Below, one piece after another: positions 23,237-35,400 of a stretch of DNA of 64,000 nucleotides; within the stretch, counting starts at the first letter, position 1; each line of letters opens with the position of its first letter. The stretch spans positions 2,568,421 to 2,632,420 of the forward strand of contig NC_033642.1 in assembly GCF_001540865.1 (NCBI RefSeq), written 5' to 3'. The translations under genes and the position numbers were made by a program. Under the pieces are notes generated by a model. It was not told the DNA's origin, searched no databases, and worked only from the letters and a program-made list of their open reading frames with translations. Source of the DNA: Ananas comosus. Lineage: Eukaryota > Streptophyta > Magnoliopsida > Poales > Bromeliaceae.

Positions 23237-24643
23237 CCGCGGCCTCGTCCTCCCCCGTCGTCGACAGCCGCGCCGCGACCCACGAGTTCGGCCTCCGCTT
23301 CCTCGACGCGCATCTTGTCTTCTCCCTCCTCCACGCCGGAGACGCCGAGCGCCTCCGCCGAGCTCCACCGAGTTTCGCCGCGTCTCCACCGAGGAGGTGG
23401 ACCTCTCCGGCGACCTCCGGCACTAGGAGCTCGCCCCTCCGGCGACATCCGGCGCTTCGTCTCCCACATGCTCACCTTCTTCGCCCGCCTTGCTGACTAC
23501 GCCGTCTTCGACGCCTCCCGCGACTACCGCCGCCTCGTCATCGAGCTCGGATGCGCCGGCCTCTTCGAGAAGAAGGGCCGCGGCGCGCTCGTCGTGCTGG
23601 CCGCCATGCTCCTCATGCTCGCCGACGCCGTCTACGGTGTCGTCGCTTCCTCCAGCCCCGCCGTCGACCTGCTCTCGGCGGCCCTCATGGGCGCGCTCTC
23701 TGGATGCAGTCCGGCTTCTTCCGACCACAAAACCCTGCCCCAAACTCTGTAATTCCCGATTCGCCCGAAGCCGCGCCACCCGCGGCCAATTCGTCGATGC
23801 ACATGCCGAGCCGCCGCCCATGACTCTGCTCGTGATCTCGGCCGATCCGTCGACGCCCGCGCGCCGTCGTCGACTTTGATGGCTCGAACCCGAGGAGCTC
23901 CCTCTGATGCCGCGTCGCTCCACCTCGAAGGCCGCAGCCCCGTCGATGCCGCGCCGCTGTCGTGGCCCTTCACCGCTGCAGAGCGTCGTTGTCACGGCCC
24001 TCCTCCGTCGCGGTCTCAGATCCGCGGCTCCACTGTCAGGTCACAGCCCCAGCGTAGCTCCGTCGTCAACAAAGCCCACCAACCGTTCGACGGCGAACCT
24101 GAGAGAGAGAGCGATGCTCTCCTCTCAAACGGAGTCCGCCCACCAACCGCTCGACGGCGAACCTGAGAGGGAGAGCGATGCTCTCCTCTCAAACGGGTTC
24201 CGCCCGCCAAGTGCTCGATGTACCCGGAGTCCGCCCACCAACCGCTCGACGGCGAACCTGAGAGAGAGAGCGGTGCTCTCTTCTCAAATGAAGTTAGATC
24301 CGCTCGCCAAGTGCTCGACGGCGAAATTGAGAGAGAGAGCGGTGCTCTCCCCTCAAATGAAGTCAAGTCCGCCAACCGCTCCGATGACGAATCCGAGAGA
24401 GAGAGCGGTGCTCTCCTCTCAAACAAAGTTCGCCCGCTAATTGCTCGGTGGCGAATCATAAAGAGAGCGATGCTCTCATTTACCGACCAATCATTCGACG
24501 AAATACTTCATCGTCGACGTGCTAATCAAACCGCTCGATGGAATGCCGAGATGAACATTGATGGTGCTTTTTGCAAAATATCACCAAAAAGAGAGATCAC
24601 TCTAAAAGAGAGAGAGAGCTTTGACAAAATCACATTAGACGCT
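23237..24643 (+). pseudogene. GC-rich gene fragment of unknown function, bracketed by two N bases
   Basis: I do not recognise a family. The left half (23240-23750) has monocot-gene-like GC content and two overlapping open frames. In one frame EFGLRFLDAHLVFSLLHAGD (about 23287-23346) looks like real protein. After a frame change near 23390 the next convincing part is FVSHMLTFFARLADYAVFDA (about 23457-23516), followed by RRLVIELGCAGLFEKKGRGA and a hydrophobic VVLAAMLLMLADAVYGVV segment that could be membrane-spanning. The reading frame is therefore broken by at least one frameshift, or the sequence carries an error. From 24070 on it becomes a repeat. The fragment ends exactly at unresolved bases 23236 and 24644, beyond which the sequence is AT-rich. 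It may be a captured exon or a misplaced contig. Confidence 0.4.
24070..24470. repeat. GC-rich minisatellite, ~63 bp unit, about six copies
   Basis: Units contain CCAACCGCTCGACGGCGAAC, GAGAGAGAGCGRTGCTCTC and TCTCAAAYG in fixed order, with starts near 24077, 24141, 24236, 24310, 24371 and 24431. GAGAGCGATGCTCTC is itself a dyad. Long open frames across it on both strands come from the repeat length being a multiple of three. Confidence 0.75.
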
Positions 24644-24699
24644 NGCCTTAAATTAGAAATTTCGATACAATTCGTAAATCAAATTTTAATCTACCATAT

Positions 24700-26470
24700 T
24701 TCCTAGGTTGGTTTTGTAAACTATTATAACATGGCAGATAACTACTTCAGGCATACAATTACAGACAGCTGTGTAATTATTAATATTTTATGAAAAAATA
24801 TAAAAGTGATGCAAATGGCTTGTACGTTTTATCTTTTCTACCCAAAATTTGAATTCCATTGTATGCTTAATTACTGAAGCTATTTGGTTAAATTGCGAAT
24901 TATTAGCGATGATATTATCAATTCAAATTTTATGCTTTTCCACATCAATAGAAGATGTAGATATTTCTATTTATCAAATGCTCTATTAAAATATGTCATT
25001 GCTAAAAGCAATTTTCAAAAACATGGAGAAAAAGAAAGGAAATTTGCTAAGATAACATTATCATATCCTACATGAGAAGTTACATTGGATAAGATTGGCC
25101 ATTGCCTTTTACCACATCCATCCCCTTATCCCTCTCTGCTATTCAATCCCGGATGCCAAATGGAGCCCAAAAACTAACAAACTCTTCATTTCTTGCCTCC
25201 GAATATTCTGTTCAAAATATTCAAATCATCACCATGCAATTCAAGTTGACAAGTTTTAATAGATCTTGGTGAAATTGTAAAATCATTGTATATTTCCAAC
25301 TAGTAGGTTTCACATTACCATGGGTTAGAAAGTTTTGAACTTCCATAGCTGATTGGAACTATTAGTAATCCATTAAATATATACAAATCCTTAATAACCT
25401 CCAAAAACAAACGGTAGGAACGTTCATAATAAATTTTTCAATTCAGATAGGAAAAGATTAGGACATTAGGGTTGTATAATTTACACCTCTTCTTTTTTAG
25501 AGTTTACGTGGTTCTTTAAAAATTTTTAACATTAAAAGAAAAAAATATTTGACAAGACGAGAACCAAAAGTTCACCCTTGGATAAAGCAGTGGAAGATTC
25601 CATCTTTTTTTGGGGTGTACATGTAACGCCGCTCTTTTAAAAAATAAGTACACTCTTAAATGTTATAAACTGGTGAAATAAACAACCCCTAAAAGAAATG
25701 CTTTCTCCACAAACAAAGAAATGCAGTAGTAAAAGTTCATGAACAAGTTATCATTAGGAATGCCTACTAGCATTTTATCTCCTTCCATGATCAAGTCCAC
25801 AAATCAATGCAGCAAAGCAAAACACTGCTCAAGAAAGCTGTGATCACTGACTTCACCAAATTACACAGGCATATTTATAGCAGCAGCAAAAAGTTGCTCC
25901 AGTAAAGAGACATACTTTTACACAAACGAGATACTAAATCCCGCACCTCACAAAATTTCGTGTTTGAACTTTCAGCAAAGAGTACTACTACTCATGGAAC
26001 CTATCATGATGGACAAGAATTTTAGAGGAAGCATCTCATAGAAGAATTTATGAGGGGTATGGAAACCAATTATTATAAAAATAATAGAAAATTTTGGAAC
26101 AGTATAACTTGAACAAGGGTAAGGATTAAGAGTACTTATACAATGTGGTTATCCAACCTCAAAAATTCCACTATAAGGAGCTCCTTAAGAGATTCTCTGT
26201 CCTACCATGAACACAGATTTATATCTGTTGTCCAGCAAGATTTTGAGGTGCTTCTCCAGTGTCAACCAAAATAGAAAAAAGGAAAAAAAAAGAAAAAGAA
26301 AAAAAAAAAAAAAGACAAGGAGAAGGAACAATCTTGACATGTAGCCTATTCTACTTCATAAATTACACAGTTAAACTCTGTTTGTCAGCTTGAGCAACCC
26401 TATTCCGATTGAGCTTGCATTTGTTGCATACTTGAAGACAAAACACCAATCCATGAGTGACATATAAATG
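24700..26470. other. Intergenic AT-rich DNA downstream of DXO1
   Basis: No gene, repeat family or mobile element is recognised here. The right part (about 26280-26470) is the presumed 3' UTR and downstream region of the minus-strand DXO1 gene and includes an A-rich tract at 26277-26315. Confidence 0.6.
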
Positions 26471-26471
26471 C

Positions 26472-29400
26472 TTAGGGCATGGTATTAGAGAGTTGCTCCA
26501 TGTGGTGAGTGATGGCATCTGGACAAGACTGGGCTCGGAGAAGCTCCAATCGCTGGAAGGGGTGAACAAACTGCAGTATATAGTCTTCATCTGCACATGC
26601 ATCATTTGCAATTAGTAACTAATTATTCCTTGCTTGACGGACATACGAAATAAGGAAAAAAGTATCGCCAGATTCTGCTGAACATGCGCTCACTGGCACA
26701 TAGTAACCTGTAATTTAAACAGTTAAAATAAACAATATGAACTTCGCAATTGTCATCCCTGATAGCCTTTAGTTATATGAAAACCAAAAACTCAAAATAC
26801 CCGTAAACCCTAAACTTTAGGGGTATTTGTGACTAAAGATTATTAAGAAAACTAAAAGTATTTCGAGCTAGGTGTTTGATTGACATAATTACAGTGTTTA
26901 TTCTGTTCAGAATAGCATTTTATAGCTTGGGTGACTATGTGCAACTAAGTGAATGTTCAAGGGTATCTGACATTTTCATGTTGATATGAAGGAATGATTA
27001 AAGAATGCTTACTTTCTTTGACAGTCCCATACAACCAACAGAGGACCTCATCAGCGAAAGCCAGGCACACGCCCCCCTGCAGTGAAAAAAGAAGTCTGTT
27101 ACTTCCCAAGAAATTAAATGCTCTCATGTTGGATTGAATAGAGACCTGTTGTTACGTCTGTAATCCTGCGTACTCTTATCCAGGTTAATTCAACTCTTCT
27201 AGCTTGTCTAATTAGAAATGTATATCTAGTTATTCATGCCACGGTTGATTTGTACTTCACATAACCCTTTGATCATTTAAAGAACCAAAAAAAGAAAAGC
27301 CAAAGAAAAAACTGCTACATGAATGAATAGGACATGGAAGTCAAAATCAATTTTAATGTTGTCCATCAAAATATTTAGTTCGTACATGATCATCATCAAA
27401 GCATAAAGTCGATTACACACTGCAACCATAATGAAGCATGTAATCACAACCTTTCTGATGATTTCAGCATAACAATGATTAACAATTACTGTTTTTGTTT
27501 TATTTTCCATAATCCAAGACTTTTTCTGAGAACAAACGCGAAGATGTAATATACCATATTAATAATAATGCCAATTCATCATACAACTGTATCTACTGCT
27601 CTCGAAGATAGCCAAGTCTAGAAGGACAAACAACAAAACATATGCAAACCTGCCAATAGTTTTTCATCTTCACTCTTTGTGTTATATCTTTAGTTCTTAG
27701 CCTCTCAGTGCGCACAAGTACGCCGGCATCATTCCTGCATCAGGAACCAACTTTTAGCATACAGCAATAACAAAATCTGTAAATTAAGTTTGGAATAGCA
27801 GGTAGTGTCATTATGTATCAGATAAACCACTGGTCCATATCATGGACACAGTTGACCATAAGCAGAAAACGAACATCAGAAGATACTACGATTTGGACAG
27901 TAAATGAGAACAATTGAACAAACATGAATTCTTTCGATGACAATGCAGTATTAGAAGTGAATCAAGTGATAGACTTAGACAATGTGGCTAGGAAATATCC
28001 TGATGGACAACGTAAAAGATACAGAACTTAGCTAGTAAAAGTCCCAAAATGCAGCATCAGCCTCTCTTCCGTGACAAATTTAACACAATCTCCTAAACAA
28101 TCTATCAACACTAAAAAGGAAAAGCAGTTATTAGTAAGGTATGGTTCCATCACACATTAGCGAATCAAAACAAAAGTACGTAAGCACTACAAACAACAGG
28201 AAAACCAACTTCGTGTTAAATGAAGCAAGAGATTGGCAATGAATTGGGCACCACTACCTAAAAGCTTGATATCAGCTAGATGATTACCCTAAAATATGGT
28301 CAAAATTTAATTTTGAGGCCTTCACAACACAGAGATGTAGTTGAATATTTATTTAACAACTGTTACAGGAAAAGCTCGAAGTTGGCGGATAACCACCAAA
28401 AATTCTCAAACACCCTACTAGGCTTTTATATTGTGCCCAACAAAAAATGGGCTGAGTACCCCACTTGTGAGAAAACAATTCACGCTTATTTCTAGCACAA
28501 TTCTGCATCACAGACTAATAAGGGAGGTCTCAACCATTTGTTTCTTAAGTTAATCTCCTAGGACAAAGTAATCAAAATAAATTAGCTAGAAAACAATTCA
28601 CGCTTTTTTCTAGCACGGACTTGCAATCCTGCATCACAGACTAATAAGGGAGGTCTCAACCGTTTGTTTCTTAAGTTAATTTCCTAGGACAAAGTAATCG
28701 ATGCTAGTTTATCTTCGTTTGGGATATAATAGAGGAAAACAAAAGCTTGGCAATTAGCATAACAATATGTAGTAAAAATGGCAACAGAAGAAGTATGAAT
28801 GAACATGGTTAAGAAACAGGCTTACCTAAATCCAATGACAATGTAAGGGACGCCAGCAAGGAATGATTGGATCTGGAAAAATAAAATTAAGATGTAACTA
28901 AACATATGCTGCCAATTAATAAGAATAACTGGATATTGAAGAAGGGAAAGTCTTGCAACATTGAAAAGACAAACAAACTACTAAAAATCATAGACCGCAA
29001 ATGCAGATGGATCATTATACAGTATAAATAATATAGCCTCTGAATCAATATGCAATTATTTCTCATATTAATAGGTAAGACAAAACTATTACTGTTGAAT
29101 TTCAACATTTACACAACGAAAAATGGGGAACAACTGCAGATATTAAGCGCCTCTTCTTTTGATCACCTTGTTTTCAGACACCTTAAATTTGTGTTTAAGT
29201 TTGTTAAATACATATTATTACAAATAAAAGTGCTTATACGTTGGAATTTGTCCAGTACCCATTTTCTTGTGACTAAAAAGAGTTTATGTTATTTTGAGTC
29301 AGAAAATGCATACTGGAAGAACTATGTGCTTTGGAAAAAACAAATAGTACCACTTATATTGTTGATTCTTGAAACTACTTAACAACTAAATATTAGATTT

Positions 29401-32400
29401 TCCAAAATCATTACTTCTATACATGTCTTAAATATTATAGATTAATAGATAATATATTTTAAATTACATTTTAATTCTAAAGGGTTAATTAAATTAATTG
29501 AGGTGTATTATAGATCAAGGATTTAAGTGTCCATCAGCATGGCTCGTGTCCACTATGTTGTACCGTGCCAACAAGATATCAGCACAATACGACCGCTATG
29601 CCTATGGCATGGCTCAAAACCTTTTTTTTTTTGTAATTAGCAACTAGTTACCACAATAAAGTGCAAAAAAATTTAATAAAGATGTACTATAATCAATTAG
29701 TATATATTAGTGTCAAAGGAAATAAATATTTCATGCCAATGCGTGCCAGCACACGGGTATTTTTTGTGACTGGCATGTATCGGCACTGTATAACACGCAC
29801 TGTGTCATACCATATCAGCAAGTTTTTGGCACAATCCCATGTCATGACATTAAATCTTGTTATAGATGATATACACCAGGTGCAAACAAATATTTCGTAC
29901 TAAATGTCATGACAACTCGATAAGTCCTCTCCGCATCTTTCTTTCTTTTGTTTTTTTTATAATCGTCATACGCACAATGGACACGTATCGTCGTGAATCC
30001 GTTGTGCGTCCTACTACCGATGCAAGTCAGATGCAAACCTGTGTATCCTAGGTTTCAACTAGAAAAATCCCAGAATGGTGAAAAGCTAAATAATAATGAT
30101 GGATGGTAATAAAACTATAATGACATGCTTGATACGTGTTTAAAATTTTGAAGGATAGACATTCCCGAGTATTGATGAAACACCTGTAAACCATGAAGTA
30201 ACATTTTCTCCCTTATGTTTGTCACTTTTAACTAAATATTATTAAAGAGTGTATTTAGCCCTCACGTATCAAATGATCAGACCATAGGAAGAATTACCCA
30301 GATACCATTATGTTAATACCCGAAGAATTAGCAGGCAAACAGCTAAGAGAAATGCTGAAAAAAGAAACTTTTTGGAAAGTGGAAAAAATTGCATAAAAGT
30401 TTGGGATGGAATAGTGGTGGTTAGAAAAAGACAATAAAAAGTAAATATAAGGTGGCATGAACTGCTGCATCATATATTTCCACTTCTATCTAGCAGTCCA
30501 TTCACTGGTTATTTTTTTGTACAGCACTCAAATGTTGCTTTAGCAACTCTCAATATAATATAATTGAACACCTGAAAGGTGGAGGCAATGCTAATGAAAT
30601 TATAATTAGAAGAATCATTTAAGATGGTTTAGGAGTCCTAACATAATTTGTTGCCAAGACATAACTGAGACAAAATAATATGCGTGGACATCAAATTGTT
30701 GCAGAATTTCATGTATACAACCCAGTGCATTGTCTATTACAGGTAAAGCACTTGTGCACTCTTCACAACAATTATACAAGAAATACAGCAGAAAGTATAA
30801 TGGTCAATATTCTAAAAAATATATATAAAAAAAGGCTAAAAGAAAAATGGGAAAAGTTAAAGAATACAAGTTAAGCTGAAATCCTCCATCTAGGAGTTCA
30901 ATATGCATCAATGTATTGTACAACTAGGAAGAAAAAAACCTTACCCAGAATTTTAGAAGTTTTTCTCTCTCATATCTTTCCTCTGTATGATACTCCAACT
31001 GTGATGGATGAGAGAAAAAAAAAAAAAAGAAAATGGATAAATAAAATACATGAGATCCCATATTAGGAGATATATTGAATCAAAACACAAACTAGCAATT
31101 TTAGGATATAAATAGAAAAAACCTCTCTGCTTGTCTTCAACTCTACATAGAATCTCCTCCCATCATCAGTTGAATCACAGCAGTCCATCTCAGCACCCAT
31201 AATAATTCGATGTGCACCTAACTTAGTTTTAATTACAGAACAGTACTCTACATTTGCATCAATACCCTTTCCTTCTTCGTCGATATCTCTGGAGTTCTCT
31301 GTGGCTAGGTTTTCAAAAGCATAGCCCCAATAACATCTGAAAAATAGATTAACAAAAAGTCAACTTTAGCAATCTACTCTGTTTTAATGAGGATCATTCA
31401 TTTTCAGCGAATAATGTAATCGTGTTTAATTTTGCATCATATTTTATGAAAATATTTTTTGATACTTACATGAGAAGGAAACCAGAAAAAATTATAACTA
31501 AGTGCCACATACAACCTTCTATGATGCGATTTCTAGGAAACAAGCTAGCAAAGAAAAAAATTAATAATAAAGAAGATAAGCAGAATCGCTAGTATGATGT
31601 TTTGACCATAAGCCAAGTACCAGTACCATCATAAAATACAGGTGGATATCAAATCACAGCTGACCGCATCTTGAAGAATGTGCGTAAAGTTAGTCCCTGA
31701 TAATCAGCTTCCAATAAGAACTTAAAAAGATGGTATCTTATGATTACTTGTTAGTTGTTACAAATAATCACTTCCAGAAAAACCAAGCCGGACCGATGGA
31801 ATCAACATGTTGGGCACATGATTTAATGGACATTAGGTATTTGGGCTCACCAGGGATGCAATTGCAATGTCCGGAGAAGTTCAGAGGACAAAATGTTTAA
31901 ATGGATAGTTAAGGACCAAGTCACAATTTGTCCAAAGCACAGGAACCATCCATCAATTGAATTATTATTATTATTATTTGGAGGAAGCATCAGGCTTAAT
32001 GAAACCACGGAAGCAGAAGTTCTTTAAATGAGTCAACATCTAAGTAGAGAGTAGTCTCAAATCAAAAATACTAGATAAGAGAAACTAATAGCAGCCTAAG
32101 AACAGGAAAACGTTGTATTTCAGCTTAATAGTCAGCATATTCCTCCGTATGCTCCCAGAAGTATCTATAAACGCAAACTATCAGCAAACTGCAGCAATTG
32201 CATGTGATGTTTGCATATGATGCAGCATTTAACACATTCGTAAAAAGCTGGACAGAGCAGTAAGTACAGGAAGTGAAACTACCTCCGACGATCTGCTTCA
32301 CTTTGTGGTCTCTCAGGGAGTTTATGCACATCAAGATAAACAACACCATTTCTTTTGTGAACACCCATTTTCCATGGCTCATTTCTAATGTATGCAGTGG

Positions 32401-35400
32401 CTAATATCTGATGATACAACATGGTTAAGTTATCTTTTCCTTCCAAATGCATGCCCAAATAGTTAAAAAGAAAAGGATAAGAAGAAAAAAGAAGGTTCTA
32501 CTAAAGCATACAATTAAAAAAAAAATTGACCAATGGACGCAAATAGGAAGAACTGAAATTAATTGAAACCCAAGGACTGTTCAAGTTTGACCAAAGATGT
32601 AAACACTATGTCCAAGCTCTTCCACTACAACCGAACTAAGCATATCAGGCGAAGTGAGGCCCACCTAGAATCCTTATATTCCATTTATATTCTGCTATAT
32701 GAGTTTTGTATAGTTTCAAGCTTGGACTCGGCTTTGCTGTAAATCAATAGCTCATCCTCATCCTAGCCAAATCTAAGCTGTCGTCCCATGCTCGAGTGCC
32801 ATTTGCAGCCCTAAAAGTTTGAATTTATTGCACAAAAGAACTCAAGAACTACAAATCTAAATACTTAGGTGTCTAACAGATAATTCCCAATTTAAATGGT
32901 TTTAATATGAGATATTCAACTTTTTCAAAATAAACAATGGAAAATGTAGGAATGTACCTTGTTGAGGTTGTTACGATAGGTCTGCCAGGAAAAAAAAAAA
33001 AAAAAAAACTCCATATAATTAAGAACCGAATTGACTAATGCTACTAATGCTACAAGTATTAAGCAGACTACAACTACCAACAACAAATTTTAGATTATAA
33101 GAAGAGGATGGACCATTACCACAAAATGTATGTTTTGAAGAGGTATGTTTGTGTTTCTTATGCAAGCAAGAAGATCACCAAATCCTTCAGAGCCCAAATC
33201 TGATAAGAAAAATATTGACTTTCCAGCAGTAAGTCTTGCAAAAAAGTTCATCAGGAACACAGTTGATAATTTATTGACACAAATTGTTCACGATCACATA
33301 ACAAGCAAGCAGCTGATTCAACAGCTAAAAGCTATTCTTGGAGGAGTAAAAAAAACGAATATAAAGATGTATGACATAATACATACAAACAATACGTCGG
33401 GAGGAGTTTTGCTGGGGCTACTATTGATAGTAAACGGCTCGGTTTACTACCGATTTGTTTTCAATGATAGAGCTTCCAAATCGGTGATCCGTTAAACATG
33501 ATGTAGACCATTTAAACTATCTAGAAACCAAATTTCATGTTTTCTTGATATCACTAACCGAACGACCAAAGGGTCACAAAATTTGTAATTTTAGTAGTCA
33601 TTATGATGCGTTTGCTCATTTAACGGTATAAAAGAGTATAAATCAGCTGAATTTTTATTAGAGAATTCTTTAAGCTATTTAAAACAAAATCTAGACTATA
33701 GATCTTGAATACGAAAATTGTCCCATCAATTTATGAAAAATATTCATTTCCAGGCATTCATTTTTATACCCTACTTGATGCATAAAAGATCAACATCGAA
33801 AAAGCATGAAATTGGGTTTCTAACTAGTTTAAATGGTCAAGATCATGTTCAACGGTGCCGATCGTCGATCTGCAAGCTCTATCATCGAAAATAAATCAGT
33901 AGCAAACTAAGCCTCTTACTAGCATTAGTAGCCCAGCAAAGCTCCATAGGAAGTATGCCAAAATGTTTGGCACTACAACAAGGATCAACAAGTACAATTT
34001 GTGTCAAGGAAAATGGTATGCATTCCAAATCATTTATTTCAAAAGGTCAACTACTGCCAACTAAATCTTTGGGACTACAACAAGGACCAGCAAGTCCAAG
34101 AGACAAATCCATTGTAGTACGAGACCAATCCCTTGTAGCGGAGAGTATGGAATGTATGTTGTATAACCCCTATATATATAAATAAAATGTGGAGAGCAAC
34201 TAATTGGAAAATTATTTTCAAAGTTAACAAGTTCATTGAAGTATTATTAACCAGTTTAAAAATCTATAAATTTTACCTAATTTTTTCCAAGCAAACCCAG
34301 TGTTCCCTTCAGTTAATATTAGATTAGACTTGAGCTAATAGGAAAAATGGCATGCCAAAAAAGGATATTTACAAAGCATCATGTCAAAATCAATTGGGGG
34401 CAGCTAGATGTGCCAAAAAGTTATGATCTAGCAATCCCAATGAGATCTTTAAGTTCATTGTTCACGGAAACGGCATGTTCTATTACAGATACAAATGATT
34501 TGCATCTTTCCAATAGCAGATGCAAAGGAGGATATTCTAGAAGGGCATTTATAAGGATTTAAGTGAAGTGGCATAGGGTCGTGCTGAGCATCTATCGGCA
34601 CACTATGTGCGTGCCATGGCGTGCTGTGCTAATCCGAGTCATTTGCATAATACCTATGTGCCAACACACTATGGCATGAAATATTTATTTTTTGTGAAAT
34701 TGATATATTCCAAGTGCTTCTTAGATATCTTTATCAAATCTTTTGCATCTTATTTATGTAACTACTTGCTAATTACAAATAAAGGGTTTTGAGCTGTGCT
34801 ATGGGCATGGACATTGTATCCTGCCAATATCTTGCCCGCGTTGTAATGCATGACGCACTCAGCCATGTTGATAGACACTTAAATCCTTGGGTATTTACAT
34901 CAATAGTAATATGCAGACTTGAATATGACTTTAGGATGATTGTGGCATGGCAACCAGAAATCTTAGGAACAACAAGTTTACACCAAATTCTATCCTATTT
35001 TATATCTACTTACAGTGGTTTTTGCAACAACATATTCTTACTTCTTTAAAATGCTTAATTCAAACATTCCACTTAAAGTCAGAAAAGAAACAGTGGATGA
35101 TACAGGTGCGGAAATTTTATGAACTATATCAATTGTTTAGAAGCTGTCACAAACTAATAAATGCCACAACGAAAGCGATTAAGTAATAAGACATGAAGGT
35201 TCCTAACTTTTCACAGTTACCTTTTTTCTCGATAAAGGATTCAAACCCTTTGTTTAAATCTGCACCAACCTCCTCACAAATAACACGTTTGAAAAGCCTC
35301 TGAAAAGATAAAGAAAATCAGACTGAAAAGAAAGCATTTAGACTTTCTGCAGAAGCAATATAATACAATCTGAGGACAAGTATACATCAAACAGAGCAAA

